The notes under the pieces are model-generated. The model was given only the letters and a program-made list of their open reading frames with translations. It was not told the DNA's origin and did no database searches. A program made the position numbers and the translations under genes. A DNA stretch of 64,000 nt from DATKBT01 sp035546295 (GTDB taxonomy: Bacteria; Acidobacteriota; Thermoanaerobaculia; Multivoradales; Multivoraceae): assembly GCA_035546295.1 (NCBI GenBank), contig DATKBT010000125.1, forward strand, positions 403,624-467,623, given 5' to 3'. Below are positions 53,832 to 62,749 of the stretch, piece after piece; the first letter of the stretch is position 1; each line of letters begins with the position of its first letter.

Positions 53832-54572
53832 ATGCTCGTCGATATCTTCGTCGTTCCGCTTCCGCTCGCCGCCGACGGCGGCGGCTGGTCGCCGATCTTC
53901 CACTTCTTCTGGGAATCGGGCCCGGTCGGCAAGATCGTGCTCGGCGTCCTCCTCCTGTTCTCGATCGCGAGCTGGACGATCATGATCGGCAAGTGGATGC
54001 ACTTTCGCCGAGTCGAGGGCCAGAACAACCGGTTCCTGGCGGTGTTCCGCCGCAGCTCCCGATTCTCGGAGATCAACTCGGCTGCCGGCTCGTATCCGGC
54101 GAGCCCGCTGGTCGGCATGTTCCAGGCGGGCTACCTCGAGCTCGATTCGCAGGTCAAGGCGGGCGCCACCGAGCAGGAGACGATGGTGGCTGCGCCCAAG
54201 TACCGCATCCGCTCCCTCGGCGGCATCGAGCGCAGCCTCCGGCGGGCGATGACGGTCGAGCTCCAGCTCCTGGGCCGCAACACCTGGATCTTGGCCACCA
54301 CCGCGACGGCGACGCCCTTCATCGGCTTGTTCGGCACGGTCTGGGGAATCATGATCGCCTTCAACGACATCGGAACCACGGGCACCGCGTCGATCGTGGC
54401 GGTGGCGCCCGGCATCGCCGAGGCGTTGATCAACACCTCGATGGGCCTGCTGGCCGCGATCCCGGCCCTGGTCGGCTTCAATCAGTTCTCGGCGCGCCTG
54501 CGCCAGATGCGCGCGCAGATGGAGGACTTCACCCTCGAGTTCATCAACCTGGCGGAACGCAACTTCACCTGA
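53832..54572 (+). CDS. tolQ: Tol-Pal system proton channel protein TolQ
   Basis: Inner-membrane MotA/TolQ/ExbB protein, 246 residues, with three membrane helices: about residues 34-56 (GKIVLGVLLLFSIASWTIMIG), 155-178 and 190-212 (TATPFIGLFGTVWGIMIAF; GIAEALINTSMGLLAAIPALV). The Thr/Ala-lined helices and the GLFGTVWG signature are typical. With TolR it forms a proton-driven motor that energises Tol-Pal. The ATG at 53832 is preferred; an ATG at 53781 would add 17 residues. Confidence 0.93.
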   Translation: MLVDIFVVPLPLAADGGGWSPIFHFFWESGPVGKIVLGVLLLFSIASWTIMIGKWMHFRRVEGQNNRFLAVFRRSSRFSEINSAAGSYPASPLVGMFQAGYLELDSQVKAGATEQETMVAAPKYRIRSLGGIERSLRRAMTVELQLLGRNTWILATTATATPFIGLFGTVWGIMIAFNDIGTTGTASIVAVAPGIAEALINTSMGLLAAIPALVGFNQFSARLRQMRAQMEDFTLEFINLAERNFT

Positions 54573-54620
54573 TCCCTTGATTGGTGACCGCCGGGCGGCG
54601 ACGGCACAGGAGACGAACCC

Positions 54621-55049
54621 ATGGCCTTTCATGTCGGCGGCGACGCCACAGCGGACGACGAGGTCCTCTCCGAGATCAACGTAACGCCCCTGGTCGACGT
54701 CATGCTGGTCCTGCTGATCATCTTCATGATCGCTACTCCGATGCTCCACCAGGGAGTCGAGGTCGCCCTGCCGCAGGTCGCCTCCGAGAACCTGCCGCTG
54801 CGCAACGAGGATCCGATGGTGATCACGGTGACCAAAGAGGAGCTCGTCTACCTCAAGAACGAGCCGGTCCATCCCTCGCAGCTCGTGGAGCGCCTCCGCC
54901 CGGTGATGGAAGGAAGACAGGACGAATCGGTGTTCATCAAGGGGGACCGCGACGCACCCTACGGCGCGGTCCTTCGCGTGATCGACATCATCAACGCCGC
55001 GGGGACCTACCGCATCGGGCTGGTCACGGAGCCGGTCCCCGCGAGCTAG
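54621..55049 (+). CDS. tolR: TolR/ExbD family protein
   Basis: A 142-residue protein with a single N-terminal membrane helix (VDVMLVLLIIFMIATPML) preceded by EINVTPLVD, whose Asp is the proton-binding residue, and a periplasmic domain. It pairs with TolQ, 48 bases upstream, as the motor stator. The following TonB/TolA-like gene starts 25 bases later. Confidence 0.94.
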   Translation: MAFHVGGDATADDEVLSEINVTPLVDVMLVLLIIFMIATPMLHQGVEVALPQVASENLPLRNEDPMVITVTKEELVYLKNEPVHPSQLVERLRPVMEGRQDESVFIKGDRDAPYGAVLRVIDIINAAGTYRIGLVTEPVPAS

Positions 55050-55074
55050 CCCGAAGATTCCGACAGTCCCAGGA

Positions 55075-55875
55075 GTGCAGGAGGAGCGTTTGGAGCCGGT
55101 CACAGAGCTGCTCGAGGCCAGAGAGAGATCCTTTCCCAAGCGGCGTTTCGCCGCCGCGATCTCGCTCGTCGTCCACCTCGGGCTCCTCGCGACGGTCTTC
55201 CTCGGTCCCGCCCTGCTCGCCGACAAGGCGCAGCCGCTCAAGTTCGTGGAGGTCACGGTGCTCCCCTCCGCGGCGCTCCAACGACCGGCCGCGCGGCCGG
55301 TGGCGCCCCAGCGCACCCGCGCCCCGGAGCCGGCTCCCGAGACGCCTCCCGAGGAGGTCCCCGAGGAGGTTCCCGAGCCGCCGAAGAAGGAGCCGCCGCC
55401 CGACGTCCCGGTCCTCGAGCCCGAGAAGAAGCCGGATCCGAAGCCGGAGCCGCCGAGGCCCACGACCGTCCCCGAGACCGCGCCGGTCGCGCGGGACGAG
55501 CCGGCCCGCGAGCTCGGCGTCGACCGCAACCTCGGCCCCGCCGCCTCGACCGGCGAGTCGGCGACCGCCTCGATCGCTTCGTTCGACGATCCCAACTTCA
55601 AGTACGGCTACTACATCGATCGCGTGCTGGCCTCGATCCGCCAGCGCTGGACGCCGCCGGACCTGGGTCGTCCGATCGAGATGATGGTGAGCTTCCGGAT
55701 CACCACCGACGGCGAGGTCGAGCAGCTGCGCATCGTGACATCATCGCGGGTGGGCTCGTTCGATCGCGCCGGCCTGAGCGCCGTCGAGGCCGCCTCTCCG
55801 CTGCCGCCGCTGCCGAAGGGCTACCAGAAGCCCTCCCTCGGCGTGAACCTGATCATCCGTTCGGAGGACTCCTGA
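55075..55875 (+). CDS. TolA/TonB-like energy-transducing protein
   Basis: A 266-residue protein with a cytoplasmic start, one membrane helix at about residues 25-47 (AAISLVVHLGLLATVFLG), a Pro/Glu/Lys-rich spanning region at about 85-140, and a C-terminal TonB/TolA-fold domain (YYIDRVLASIRQRWTPP, VSFRITTDGEVEQLRIV, LPPLPKGYQ). In this position it fills the TolA role, linking the TolQR motor to Pal and TolB, but the spanning region is Pro-rich as in TonB, not the Ala-rich helix of E. coli TolA. GTG start; its stop overlaps tolB (TGATG). Confidence 0.87.
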   Translation: MQEERLEPVTELLEARERSFPKRRFAAAISLVVHLGLLATVFLGPALLADKAQPLKFVEVTVLPSAALQRPAARPVAPQRTRAPEPAPETPPEEVPEEVPEPPKKEPPPDVPVLEPEKKPDPKPEPPRPTTVPETAPVARDEPARELGVDRNLGPAASTGESATASIASFDDPNFKYGYYIDRVLASIRQRWTPPDLGRPIEMMVSFRITTDGEVEQLRIVTSSRVGSFDRAGLSAVEAASPLPPLPKGYQKPSLGVNLIIRSEDS

Positions 55876-57227
55876 TGACCTCGTCACCCCGCGGACCGCT
55901 GACCGCCCGGCTCGGCGCCGGGCTGCTGTTGCTCGTGATCGCCCTGCCGGCCGCGGCCCGGCAGGACGAGGGCGATCGGGTGACCGCCGTGCTCAGCGGC
56001 GACCAGCGAGCCAAGGTCCGTCTCGCCTTCCCCGCCTCGGCGCGTCCCCCGGCGCCGCCGCCCGAAGCCGAGCGCGCCATCGGCGAGCTCGAGGCGACCT
56101 TGCGCAACGACCTGGTGCTGTCGGGGATCTTCGACGTCGCCGGTCCCGAGGAGCTCTCGGCGGCCCGGATCACGGGCGACCGGGACCAGGACTTCGAGCA
56201 GTACCGGGCGCTCGGCAACGAGGTCGTGCTGCTCAACGAGATGAAGCTCGAGGGCGACAAGGTGGTGCTCGAAGGCGTCCTCTACGACCTCGCCAGCAAG
56301 AGCTTCATTCTCGGCAAGTCGTACACCGCGACCTTCGACCTGGCGCGCACCGTGGCCCACACCTTCTCCGACGAGATCGTCCTCTACTTCAGCGGCCGCA
56401 AGGGGATCGCGCTCACCGCCATTGCCTTCACCTCGGACCGCGACGACAGCACCGGCAGGAACAAAGAGCTCTACCTGATGGACTACGACGGCTTCGACCA
56501 GCGCCGGATCTCGGGTCACCAGTCGTTGACGCTGGCTCCGGACTGGGCGCCGAACGGCGAGGATCTCGCGTACGTTTCGTTCTACCAGGGCCCCGCTTCG
56601 CTCTATCGGGTCGAGCGCGCGACCGGCGCCAAGCGCGAGATCCTGGTCGACGACGTGATGAGCACGTCCCCGTCGTTCTCGCCCGACGGCTCGCGGATCG
56701 CGTTCGGTCGCTCGGTCGAGGGCAACGTCGAGATCTTCACCGTCGACCGCAACGGCGGCAACCTGAAGCGGATCACCAACTCCGGCGGCATCGACACCAA
56801 CCCGGCGTGGAGCCGCAACGGCCGGCAGATCGCCTTCACCTCGAGCCGTTCGGGATCGCCCCAGATCTACCTGATGGACGTCGACGGCTCCAACGTTCGC
56901 CGGGTCACGCTCCAGGGCAGCTACAACGACGGCGCCTCGTGGCACCCGGACGGATCCCGCATCACCTTCTCCAAGCGCACCCGGGACGGCAGCCGATTCG
57001 ACGTCGCGGTGCTCGACCTCGGGACCCTCGAGGAGGCGTCGCTCACGCAGGGGCCCGGGAGCCACGAGCATCCCGAGTACTCCCCTGACGGCCGCTTCAT
57101 CGTGTTCGAGTCGAGCCGGTCGGGATCGCGCCAGATCTTCGTGATGAACGAGGACGGCGGCAACCTCCGCCAGCTCACCACCCGGGGCGGCAACTCTGCA
57201 CCGTCGTGGTCCCCCTACCTGGAGTGA
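55875..57227 (+). CDS. tolB: Tol-Pal system beta-propeller protein TolB
   Basis: Periplasmic 450-residue protein with signal peptide (LGAGLLLLVIALPAAARQ), an N-terminal TolB domain (VRLAFPASARPPAP, LRNDLVLSGIFDV) and a six-bladed propeller with repeated DG-S-I-FS motifs, such as SPDGSRIAFGRSVEGNVEIF, SRNGRQIAFTSSRSG and SPDGRFIVFESSRSGSRQIF. It binds Pal and TolA during cell-envelope constriction. It is translationally coupled to the TolA/TonB gene. Confidence 0.94.
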   Translation: MTSSPRGPLTARLGAGLLLLVIALPAAARQDEGDRVTAVLSGDQRAKVRLAFPASARPPAPPPEAERAIGELEATLRNDLVLSGIFDVAGPEELSAARITGDRDQDFEQYRALGNEVVLLNEMKLEGDKVVLEGVLYDLASKSFILGKSYTATFDLARTVAHTFSDEIVLYFSGRKGIALTAIAFTSDRDDSTGRNKELYLMDYDGFDQRRISGHQSLTLAPDWAPNGEDLAYVSFYQGPASLYRVERATGAKREILVDDVMSTSPSFSPDGSRIAFGRSVEGNVEIFTVDRNGGNLKRITNSGGIDTNPAWSRNGRQIAFTSSRSGSPQIYLMDVDGSNVRRVTLQGSYNDGASWHPDGSRITFSKRTRDGSRFDVAVLDLGTLEEASLTQGPGSHEHPEYSPDGRFIVFESSRSGSRQIFVMNEDGGNLRQLTTRGGNSAPSWSPYLE

Positions 57228-57297
57228 CCGTCATGCCCGCAGCCGGGCTCGCGAGGCTCAAAGTACGAAAAAGCAAGCACTTTCGGGTCCCGGAGTG

Positions 57298-57326
57298 TTG
57301 CGACCCGCATCACCCTCTGGTAACCT
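57298..57326 (+). promoter_or_regulatory. Promoter candidate for pal
   Basis: TTGCGA (57298-57303), exactly 17 bases, then TAACCT (57321-57326) preceded by TGG, an extended -10. A 41-nt leader would remain before the ATG at 57374. It lies in the 146-bp tolB-pal gap, so pal may be transcribed separately from tolQRAB. Confidence 0.4.
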
Positions 57327-57373
57327 CGCGCCGGACGTTCTGTTCGGAATCTCAGGGGACTCAGGAGATGCGC

Positions 57374-57943
57374 ATGACTCGCAAATACACAATCGCTGTC
57401 GGTCTGGCCGTCACCCTGCTCTTTGCGGCAGGCTGCAAGCCGAAACCCCCTGCGCCACCCGCCCCGACCGCCGATCCGCCGCCGGTGACTCGCGACGAGC
57501 CGGACGAGGTCGTGCGCGATCCCGTCACCAGCACCACGAGCGACCCGGTCGAGCAACCGTGGCCCAGCGACCTCCAGGCTGCCACCGAGCGGGCGTACCG
57601 CGAGGGCCTGCTTGGCGAGGTCTACTACGAGTTCGACTCCTCGACCCTGAGCAACACCGCGCGCGATCGGCTGTCCCGCAACGCGCAGTTCCTCAAGGAC
57701 CACCCCGAGTACGTCGTCACGATCGAGGGTCACGCCGACGAGCGCGGCACCAACGAGTACAACCTGGCGCTCGCGGAGCGTCGCGCCGACTCGGCGCTCG
57801 ACTACCTGGTCTCGCTGAACGTTCCGGGCAGCCGGCTGCGCACCATCAGCTACGGTGAGGAGCGGCCGCAGTGCACCCAGTCGACCGAGAGCTGCTGGCA
57901 GCAGAACCGGCGCGCCTACTTCAAGATCACGGGCCGGCAGTAG
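57374..57943 (+). CDS. pal: Peptidoglycan-associated lipoprotein Pal
   Basis: Outer-membrane lipoprotein, 189 residues, that ties the outer membrane to peptidoglycan. The signal ends in AAGC (residues 19-22), an acceptable lipobox although the -3 residue is Ala. A Pro-rich linker leads to the OmpA-like domain at about 75-185, with VYYEFDSSTLSNTARDRL and the peptidoglycan-binding TIEGHADERGTNEYNLALAERRA. The ATG at 57374 is preferred over 57368 because CAGGAG then has normal spacing. Confidence 0.94.
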   Translation: MTRKYTIAVGLAVTLLFAAGCKPKPPAPPAPTADPPPVTRDEPDEVVRDPVTSTTSDPVEQPWPSDLQAATERAYREGLLGEVYYEFDSSTLSNTARDRLSRNAQFLKDHPEYVVTIEGHADERGTNEYNLALAERRADSALDYLVSLNVPGSRLRTISYGEERPQCTQSTESCWQQNRRAYFKITGRQ

Positions 57944-58065
57944 GAGACGCGGGGTCTGCTTCCCACGATGCAGCCGACCCCTCCTGCCCGGCCTCGAGGT
58001 CCTGCCGTCCGCGTGGCCGACCTGCGGCGTCGAAGAGCGTCCGAACGAGCCCGGAGCGTCCTCCC

Positions 58066-58884
58066 ATGAGAGGGAGCTGCGGGCTTCGCCGTCTCTGCGG
58101 GAGCCTCACCGGCCTCCTCCTCCTGGGATCGACGCTGCTGAGTTGCGGCTCCTCGACACAGCTCGAGGCCCTGCAGTATCAGCTCACCGACATCCAGCGG
58201 CAGATCCGTCAGCTCCAGACCGACACCGCTCGCCAGGACGCCCTGGAGGAGATCCGCGGGCAGCTCGCGGCCGAGCTCGCGTCCCTGCGAGCTGCCCAGG
58301 GTGACCACACCGACGACCTCGCCCGTCTCGAGGAGCGGATCGCGGAGATCCGGACCGATCTCGCCACGACGGGCTTCGGCATCGAGTCGCTGCGCGAGCA
58401 ACTCGGTGCGGCGCAGGAGGGTCTGGTCGCGCTCCAAGAGGCCATCGCGGCCGCGCAGGAACCCCGGACTGCTGCCGGCGGCGACAGCCCGACCTTCGCC
58501 GATCCGCAGGACCTCTACCAGAGCTCCTACGACCACTTCCTGCGCGGCAACTACACCGACGCCATCAGCGGCTTTCGCCAGTACATCGACCGGTTCCCGA
58601 ACAGCGACCTCGCCGACAACGCGACCTATTGGATCGGCGAGAGCTACTTCAGCCAGGGACAGTTCGAGGAGGCGATCCAGGCGTTCGGGCTGGTCGCATC
58701 GCTGTACCCGAACAGCGAGCGGATCGCCAGCTCGCTCCTGCGCGAGGGCTCGGCTCGGATCGAGCTCGGCGACGAGGCCAGCGGCCGCCGCGCCCTGCTC
58801 GCGGTGGTCGAGCGCTATCCTCAGAGCGACGAGGCGATCCTGGCGCGCCAGCAGCTCGACCTCCTCCCGGCGAGCAGCCCCTAG
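58066..58884 (+). CDS. cpoB: CpoB/YbgF-type cell-division coordinator
   Basis: A 272-residue lipoprotein (lipobox LLSC near residue 27) with an N-terminal coiled-coil region at about 35-140 (LEALQYQLTDIQRQIRQLQ) and three tetratricopeptide repeats in the C-terminus (DLYQSSYDHFLRGNYTDAI, DNATYWIGESYFSQGQFEEAI, LLREGSARIELGDEASGRRAL). CpoB links peptidoglycan synthesis with Tol-Pal driven outer-membrane constriction. Usually it has a cleaved signal rather than a lipobox; the lipid anchor here is a variation. Confidence 0.88.
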   Translation: MRGSCGLRRLCGSLTGLLLLGSTLLSCGSSTQLEALQYQLTDIQRQIRQLQTDTARQDALEEIRGQLAAELASLRAAQGDHTDDLARLEERIAEIRTDLATTGFGIESLREQLGAAQEGLVALQEAIAAAQEPRTAAGGDSPTFADPQDLYQSSYDHFLRGNYTDAISGFRQYIDRFPNSDLADNATYWIGESYFSQGQFEEAIQAFGLVASLYPNSERIASSLLREGSARIELGDEASGRRALLAVVERYPQSDEAILARQQLDLLPASSP

Positions 58885-58945
58885 CGGGCGTGACGGTGAC
58901 CGCATCGCGAGCGCCGTGGGTGCTTGGGATTCGCGGCGAGCTCGG

Positions 58946-58974
58946 TTGACGACAGGCCCCGAACGCCATAGAGT
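58946..58974 (+). promoter_or_regulatory. Sigma-70-type promoter of rpsT
   Basis: TTGACG (58946-58951), exactly 17 bases, TAGAGT (58969-58974). The leader to the ATG at 59049 is about 68 nt. Confidence 0.6.
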
Positions 58975-59048
58975 CCCGCGGTCGCGTCGCGTTCACGCGC
59001 GTCCCGCGCCCCGCACCACTCGAGACTCAGAAGACTCAGCGAGATCCA

Positions 59049-59330
59049 ATGGCCAACAACAAGTCCGCCGAGAAGCGCAACGCTCAGAGCCTGGTGCGCC
59101 GCAGCAGGAACCGGGCGCGCCTCTCCGCGCTTCGCACCCAGATCAAGAAGGTCCGCACGGCCGTCGCCGATGGGGAGGTCGAAACAGCCCGCGACCTGCT
59201 CCCGGAGACGCTCGGCCAGATCGACCGGACCGCCTCCGCCGGTGCGATCCACCGCAACGCTGCCGCGCGCCGCAAGTCGCGGCTCCAGCGCCTGGTCAAC
59301 CAGGCCTCGGGGGCCTCGGCCGAGGGTTAG
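59049..59330 (+). CDS. rpsT: 30S ribosomal protein S20
   Basis: Basic 93-residue ribosomal protein that binds 16S rRNA. The start MANNKSAEKRNAQSLVRRSRN and the end GAIHRNAAARRKSRLQRLVN are typical, and the helical middle is the usual length. The gene has a strong promoter of its own and two hairpins downstream, so it forms a single-gene unit. Confidence 0.95.
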   Translation: MANNKSAEKRNAQSLVRRSRNRARLSALRTQIKKVRTAVADGEVETARDLLPETLGQIDRTASAGAIHRNAAARRKSRLQRLVNQASGASAEG

Positions 59331-59338
59331 CCTGCGGA

Positions 59339-59360
59339 GGTCGACCGACCGCGGTCGACC
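59339..59360. terminator. Hairpin after rpsT
   Basis: GGTCGACC (59339-59346) and the identical, self-complementary GGTCGACC (59353-59360) can pair as an 8-bp stem with a 6-base loop. It starts 8 bases after the rpsT stop and lacks a T-tract. Confidence 0.4.
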
Positions 59361-59384
59361 ACCCACCTTCCGTCGCCCACTCGT

Positions 59385-59426
59385 CCCGGTGACCCACACG
59401 GCCCGGTGACCCACACGGCCCGGTGA
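59385..59426. repeat. 17-bp tandem repeat, about 2.5 copies
   Basis: CCCGGTGACCCACACGG occurs at 59385-59401 and 59402-59418, with a partial third copy to 59426, between the two hairpins in the rpsT-lptE gap. Confidence 0.8.
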
Positions 59427-59434
59427 ATCTGTAG

Positions 59435-59456
59435 CGGCCGACCCCCTGGTCGGCCG
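59435..59456. terminator. Strong hairpin between convergent rpsT and lptE
   Basis: CGGCCGACC and GGTCGGCCG are perfect 9-base arms around CCCT. It is symmetric enough to serve both strands; no T-tract follows. The rest of the 270-bp gap, apart from the hairpins and repeat, shows no gene. Confidence 0.5.
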
Positions 59457-59600
59457 ACGGGTGCACGAAAGCTCATCAGCTCATCGAAGAGCGAGGCACC
59501 TCACCGAGACGAGGCACCGAGCCGACAAGGTCGAGGTGGCGAACCGGCGGCGAGGTGGCGAGTCGCCGGCTGCGCAGGGGCCCACCGCCCGAGAGGGTGA

Positions 59601-60194
59601 TCAGAAGCCCTCGAGCAGGTCGGTGACGACGCTCTCCGCGAACTTTTCGGCGGTTTCCTCGATCGCCAGGTTCTCGCGATCGAAGAAGCCCACCGCATCG
59701 GCTTCGACCTCGTAGTTCTCGCGGAACTGGTAGCGGTCGTTCGCCCAGATCGGCTCCTCCGCTTCCGGCCGCTTGAAGATCACCTGCGCGAGGATGGTGA
59801 TCTCGTACTCGGTGGCGCGACCGGCGTCGTCGAAGGTGATCGGCGTCACGGCGAACGAGGTCACCGCCCCGCTCAGCACCGCGTCGACGTCCGCCTCGGG
59901 GCTCGAGACGATCGTGAAGCGGCGCCGGGTGACCAACTCGTCCGCCATCGCCTGGGTGATGAACTGCTCCACCTCGGCGCGCTGGGTCCGGTTCTCGAAC
60001 GGCGCGAGGTAGACCAGGCGCACGTCCTCGGGGATGTTGGCGCCGCGTCCGACGAGCGCGTAGCCGCACGCGGTCAGCGCGAGCGTCACGGCAACGACCA
60101 GAGCGGACGGCACCTGCGCCACGAGCCGCCGCGCCGGGCGGATTGCCGCCGGACGTGAGCGGCTCGATCTCTCGATCCCTGATCTCGTGGCCAT
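59601..60194 (-). CDS. lptE: LPS-assembly lipoprotein LptE family
   Basis: A 197-residue lipoprotein with basic N-terminus, hydrophobic signal and lipobox LTAC near residue 43. After Cys comes GYALVGRGANIPEDVRLVYLAPFENRT, typical of LptE, then EQFITQAMADELVTRRRFTIV, ADAVLSG-like DVDAVLSGAVTSFAVTPITFDD and YEITILAQVIFKRP. LptE plugs the LptD barrel that inserts LPS into the outer membrane. lptD is not in the window. AGGGAGG lies just before the ATG. It is the last gene of the ribH-nusB-transglutaminase-lptE run, after a 110-bp gap with a repeated CTCCCAGC motif. Confidence 0.82.
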   Translation of the reverse strand: MATRSGIERSSRSRPAAIRPARRLVAQVPSALVVAVTLALTACGYALVGRGANIPEDVRLVYLAPFENRTQRAEVEQFITQAMADELVTRRRFTIVSSPEADVDAVLSGAVTSFAVTPITFDDAGRATEYEITILAQVIFKRPEAEEPIWANDRYQFRENYEVEADAVGFFDRENLAIEETAEKFAESVVTDLLEGF

Positions 60195-60304
60195 CGGCCC
60201 TCCCTGCTCTCCCAGCCCTCCCAGCTCTTCCAGAGGCCGGGCGATCCTATCCCGGCCGGCCCGGGCGGAGGACAGACAGGATACCGGGCCTCCGCAGCTC
60301 GGCA

Positions 60305-61429
60305 TCAGCGAAGCGATCGGGGGGCCGGCTCCGCCCGAATGCTCGCCGGCGTCGGCTGACGCCAGAGACGCTGCGAGCGCGGCAACCGCAGCACGAGGTC
60401 GGTGCGCACCCGATCGTGGACCCGCACTTTGCGCACGACCGGCTCGCCGCCGTCGTCGGTCGCCACCTCGAGCCGGTAGACGCCCGCCTCGAGGCCCACG
60501 AAGGTCGACGCTCGGCCCTCGATCCGGGTGGATCTCGACACTCCCCCGCCGGAGAGGGTCATTCGCGCGCGCACCGGCGGCTCGAGCTCGACGCGCAGCG
60601 CCGCCGCGACCTGGCGCCCGCCGTTGACGCGAGCCAGCACCCCCGGCGGCCCGTGGAGGTAGAGATCGCGGGCCGGCAGCCGCCGATCGCGAAACAGCCC
60701 CTCGCCCGCCGGCCCCTCGCGCTCGAGCTCCAGCCGCTCGCTGTCGAGGCGCACGTAGTTGGCGGGCACGAAGTGGTGGCTGTGGAGCGGATCGCTGAAC
60801 ACCCAGCCGCGGTCCGGGTAGAGCACCTCGATCCACCGGTGATAGCCGCCCTCCCCCGCCAAGTCGTCCGCGAACACGTAGCCCGACACCTCGCGGGCCT
60901 CGATCTCGAGCCGGTCGAGCAGCGCCACCGACAGCCGCGCGATCCCGGTGCAGTAGGCGGTCCGCCGATCGACCACCCTCTCGGGTGCCTGGCTCGCCTC
61001 ACGGTCGAGCTCGTAACGGATGTTGCGCGCGACCCAGGAGAGCACTCGCGACACCGCCTCGTAGCGGGTCCGGGCGCCGCTCGCGACGTGCCTCGCCAGG
61101 GTCGCCAGCTCGTCGGTTCCGGCGGGCGCGGTCGGGACCTGGAAGGGGTGCGAGCTCCCGAGCGGCACCACCTCCACCTCGACCTCGACCCAGCCCTCGC
61201 GAACCTCGAGCCGATAGCCGTCGTTCGAGTAGTCGGCGATGACGGCCTCCGGCGGCATCCGCCACAGCGCGTGATCCAGCCCCTCGACGGCGATCCCCGC
61301 TCCCCCCGGCGCCTTCCACAGAGAGCGTGCGTCCGGCGGAATGCCCGCACTCGAAGCCGCCGGGGCTGTGCACAAGGCCGCCAGGACCAGCGGCGCGAGC
61401 AGCGCGAGCCGTGCAGTGCGCCGCCTCAC
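60305..61429 (-). CDS. Secreted transglutaminase-like domain protein
   Basis: A 374-residue protein with a signal peptide (LALLAPLVLAALCTAPAASSAG), an N-terminal beta region, and a transglutaminase-like domain at about residues 120-240. The catalytic triad is visible: Cys in RTAYCTGIARLSVALLDRL, His in GGYHRWIEVLYP, and Asp in VFSDPLHSHH. Such domains act as proteases or peptide-modifying enzymes in the periplasm; the substrate is unknown. The C-terminal 110 residues are an immunoglobulin-like beta domain. The GTG overlaps the nusB stop. Confidence 0.85.
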   Translation of the reverse strand: MRRRTARLALLAPLVLAALCTAPAASSAGIPPDARSLWKAPGGAGIAVEGLDHALWRMPPEAVIADYSNDGYRLEVREGWVEVEVEVVPLGSSHPFQVPTAPAGTDELATLARHVASGARTRYEAVSRVLSWVARNIRYELDREASQAPERVVDRRTAYCTGIARLSVALLDRLEIEAREVSGYVFADDLAGEGGYHRWIEVLYPDRGWVFSDPLHSHHFVPANYVRLDSERLELEREGPAGEGLFRDRRLPARDLYLHGPPGVLARVNGGRQVAAALRVELEPPVRARMTLSGGGVSRSTRIEGRASTFVGLEAGVYRLEVATDDGGEPVVRKVRVHDRVRTDLVLRLPRSQRLWRQPTPASIRAEPAPRSLR

Positions 61430-61989
61430 GAGATGCCTTCCACGCGGCCCGCGCGTTGCGGGATCAGGTCGCCCGCGCGGCGCGCATCGGCCAGCGCCGC
61501 GGACGACAGCAACGGGTCGAGGAGCCCGTTGACGAACTTTCCCGACTTCTCGGAGCCGAACTTCTTGGCCAGCTCGATCGCCTCGTCGATGGCCACCACC
61601 TTGGGCAGCTCGGGGTCCGCCAGGTACTCGTAGATCGCCAGGCGCAGGATGTTGCGATCGACGTCCGGCATCCGCTCGATCCGCCAGTTCTCGGCCTGCT
61701 CTGCGATGTGCCGATCGATCTCCTCGCGCGAGTCGACGGTGCCCTGGACGAGCCGGCAGGCGAGGTCGAAGGCCTCGGGCGAGCCCTGCTCGATCTTGCG
61801 CGAGGAGGTCTCGGCCCCGTAGTGGTACAGGTCGAAGCTGCGGAAGATCTCCTGCAGCGAGGACCGGCCGAGCTCCCACTGATAGAGCATCTGGACCGCC
61901 ATCTCCCGCGCCTGGCGCCGCCGCCCCGCCCGCGGCGCCTGCCGTCGTCGCGGCCGCGGCGCCGTCCCGTTGCCCTTGCTCGCGGTCAC
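61426..61989 (-). CDS. nusB: Transcription antitermination factor NusB
   Basis: RNA-binding factor that with NusE binds boxA of rRNA leaders. The 187-residue protein starts with a basic 30-residue extension and then AREMAVQMLYQWELG, followed by WRIERMPDVDRNILRLAIYE near residue 95 and VVAIDEAIELAKKFGSEKSGKFVNGLLD near residue 125, all typical. Its GTG overlaps the ribH stop, and its stop overlaps the transglutaminase start. The ribH-nusB order is widespread. Confidence 0.95.
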   Translation of the reverse strand: MTASKGNGTAPRPRRRQAPRAGRRRQAREMAVQMLYQWELGRSSLQEIFRSFDLYHYGAETSSRKIEQGSPEAFDLACRLVQGTVDSREEIDRHIAEQAENWRIERMPDVDRNILRLAIYEYLADPELPKVVAIDEAIELAKKFGSEKSGKFVNGLLDPLLSSAALADARRAGDLIPQRAGRVEGIS

Positions 61990-62522
61990 GGCGCTCGGCT
62001 CGGAGTCGGGGTGCTCGAGCTCCGTGCGCGCGAGATTCCGTCGCGCGACGGTGCCAGCCCCTCGCGTAGGAGCGCCATCTCGAGCGCCGCCTGGGCGGCC
62101 TCCCATCCCTTGTTTCCGGCGGCCCCGCCGGCGCGCGCCAGCGCCTGCTCGCGCGTGTCGCAGGTCAGCACGCCGAAGCCGATCGGCACTGCGTGATCGA
62201 GGGTCACGCGCTGGATGCCGTCGGCGCAGCAGCCGCACACGTAGTCGAAATGCGGCGTGTCGCCGCGGATCACCACCCCGAGCGCCACCATCAGGTCGTA
62301 GCTCCCGCGCTCGGCGAGCCACTGGAGCGCCAGCGGCAGCTCCCAGGCGCCCGGCACCTGCACGCGTTCGAGGTCCCGCGAGGCGACGCCGTGCCGGACC
62401 AGGATCTCCAGAGCACCTTCGTAGAGGCGCTCCACGATCTCTCCGTGGAACCGCGCGGAGACGATCGCCACCCGCTTCCCGGCGCCATCCAGCCCATCGA
62501 CGGTCCCTGCCCTTCCGACCAC
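61986..62522 (-). CDS. ribH: 6,7-dimethyl-8-ribityllumazine synthase
   Basis: Riboflavin-pathway enzyme making lumazine, 178 residues. Conserved features are VAIVSARFHGEIVERLYEGA, VPGAWELPLALQWLAE near residue 63, VALGVVIRGDTPHFDYVC near residue 88 with the catalytic His, and AAGNKGWEAAQAALEMA near residue 140. The GTG at 62522 has AGGGGAG about 6 bases upstream, which decides the start. Other rib genes are not in the window. Confidence 0.95.
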   Translation of the reverse strand: MVGRAGTVDGLDGAGKRVAIVSARFHGEIVERLYEGALEILVRHGVASRDLERVQVPGAWELPLALQWLAERGSYDLMVALGVVIRGDTPHFDYVCGCCADGIQRVTLDHAVPIGFGVLTCDTREQALARAGGAAGNKGWEAAQAALEMALLREGLAPSRDGISRARSSSTPTPSRAP

Positions 62523-62749
62523 GTTTTCTCCCCTCGATCCGCTCTGCGCAAGCGCCGAGGCTACCACGCGATCCGCCCGGTCGAAGCGCAGCGGGCCTTC
62601 GGTTCAGTCCCCTCCGCCGATCGCATATGCTGTCGTTTCGCCTTTGGTTCAGGCGCCAGGGGTCTCCGGCAGCACCGCCCGTGAACGAGACGGCGGCTCG
62701 CCCGGCCCCCGGCCCCCGCACCAGACCGAGCAGGACAGGAGGAGCCACG

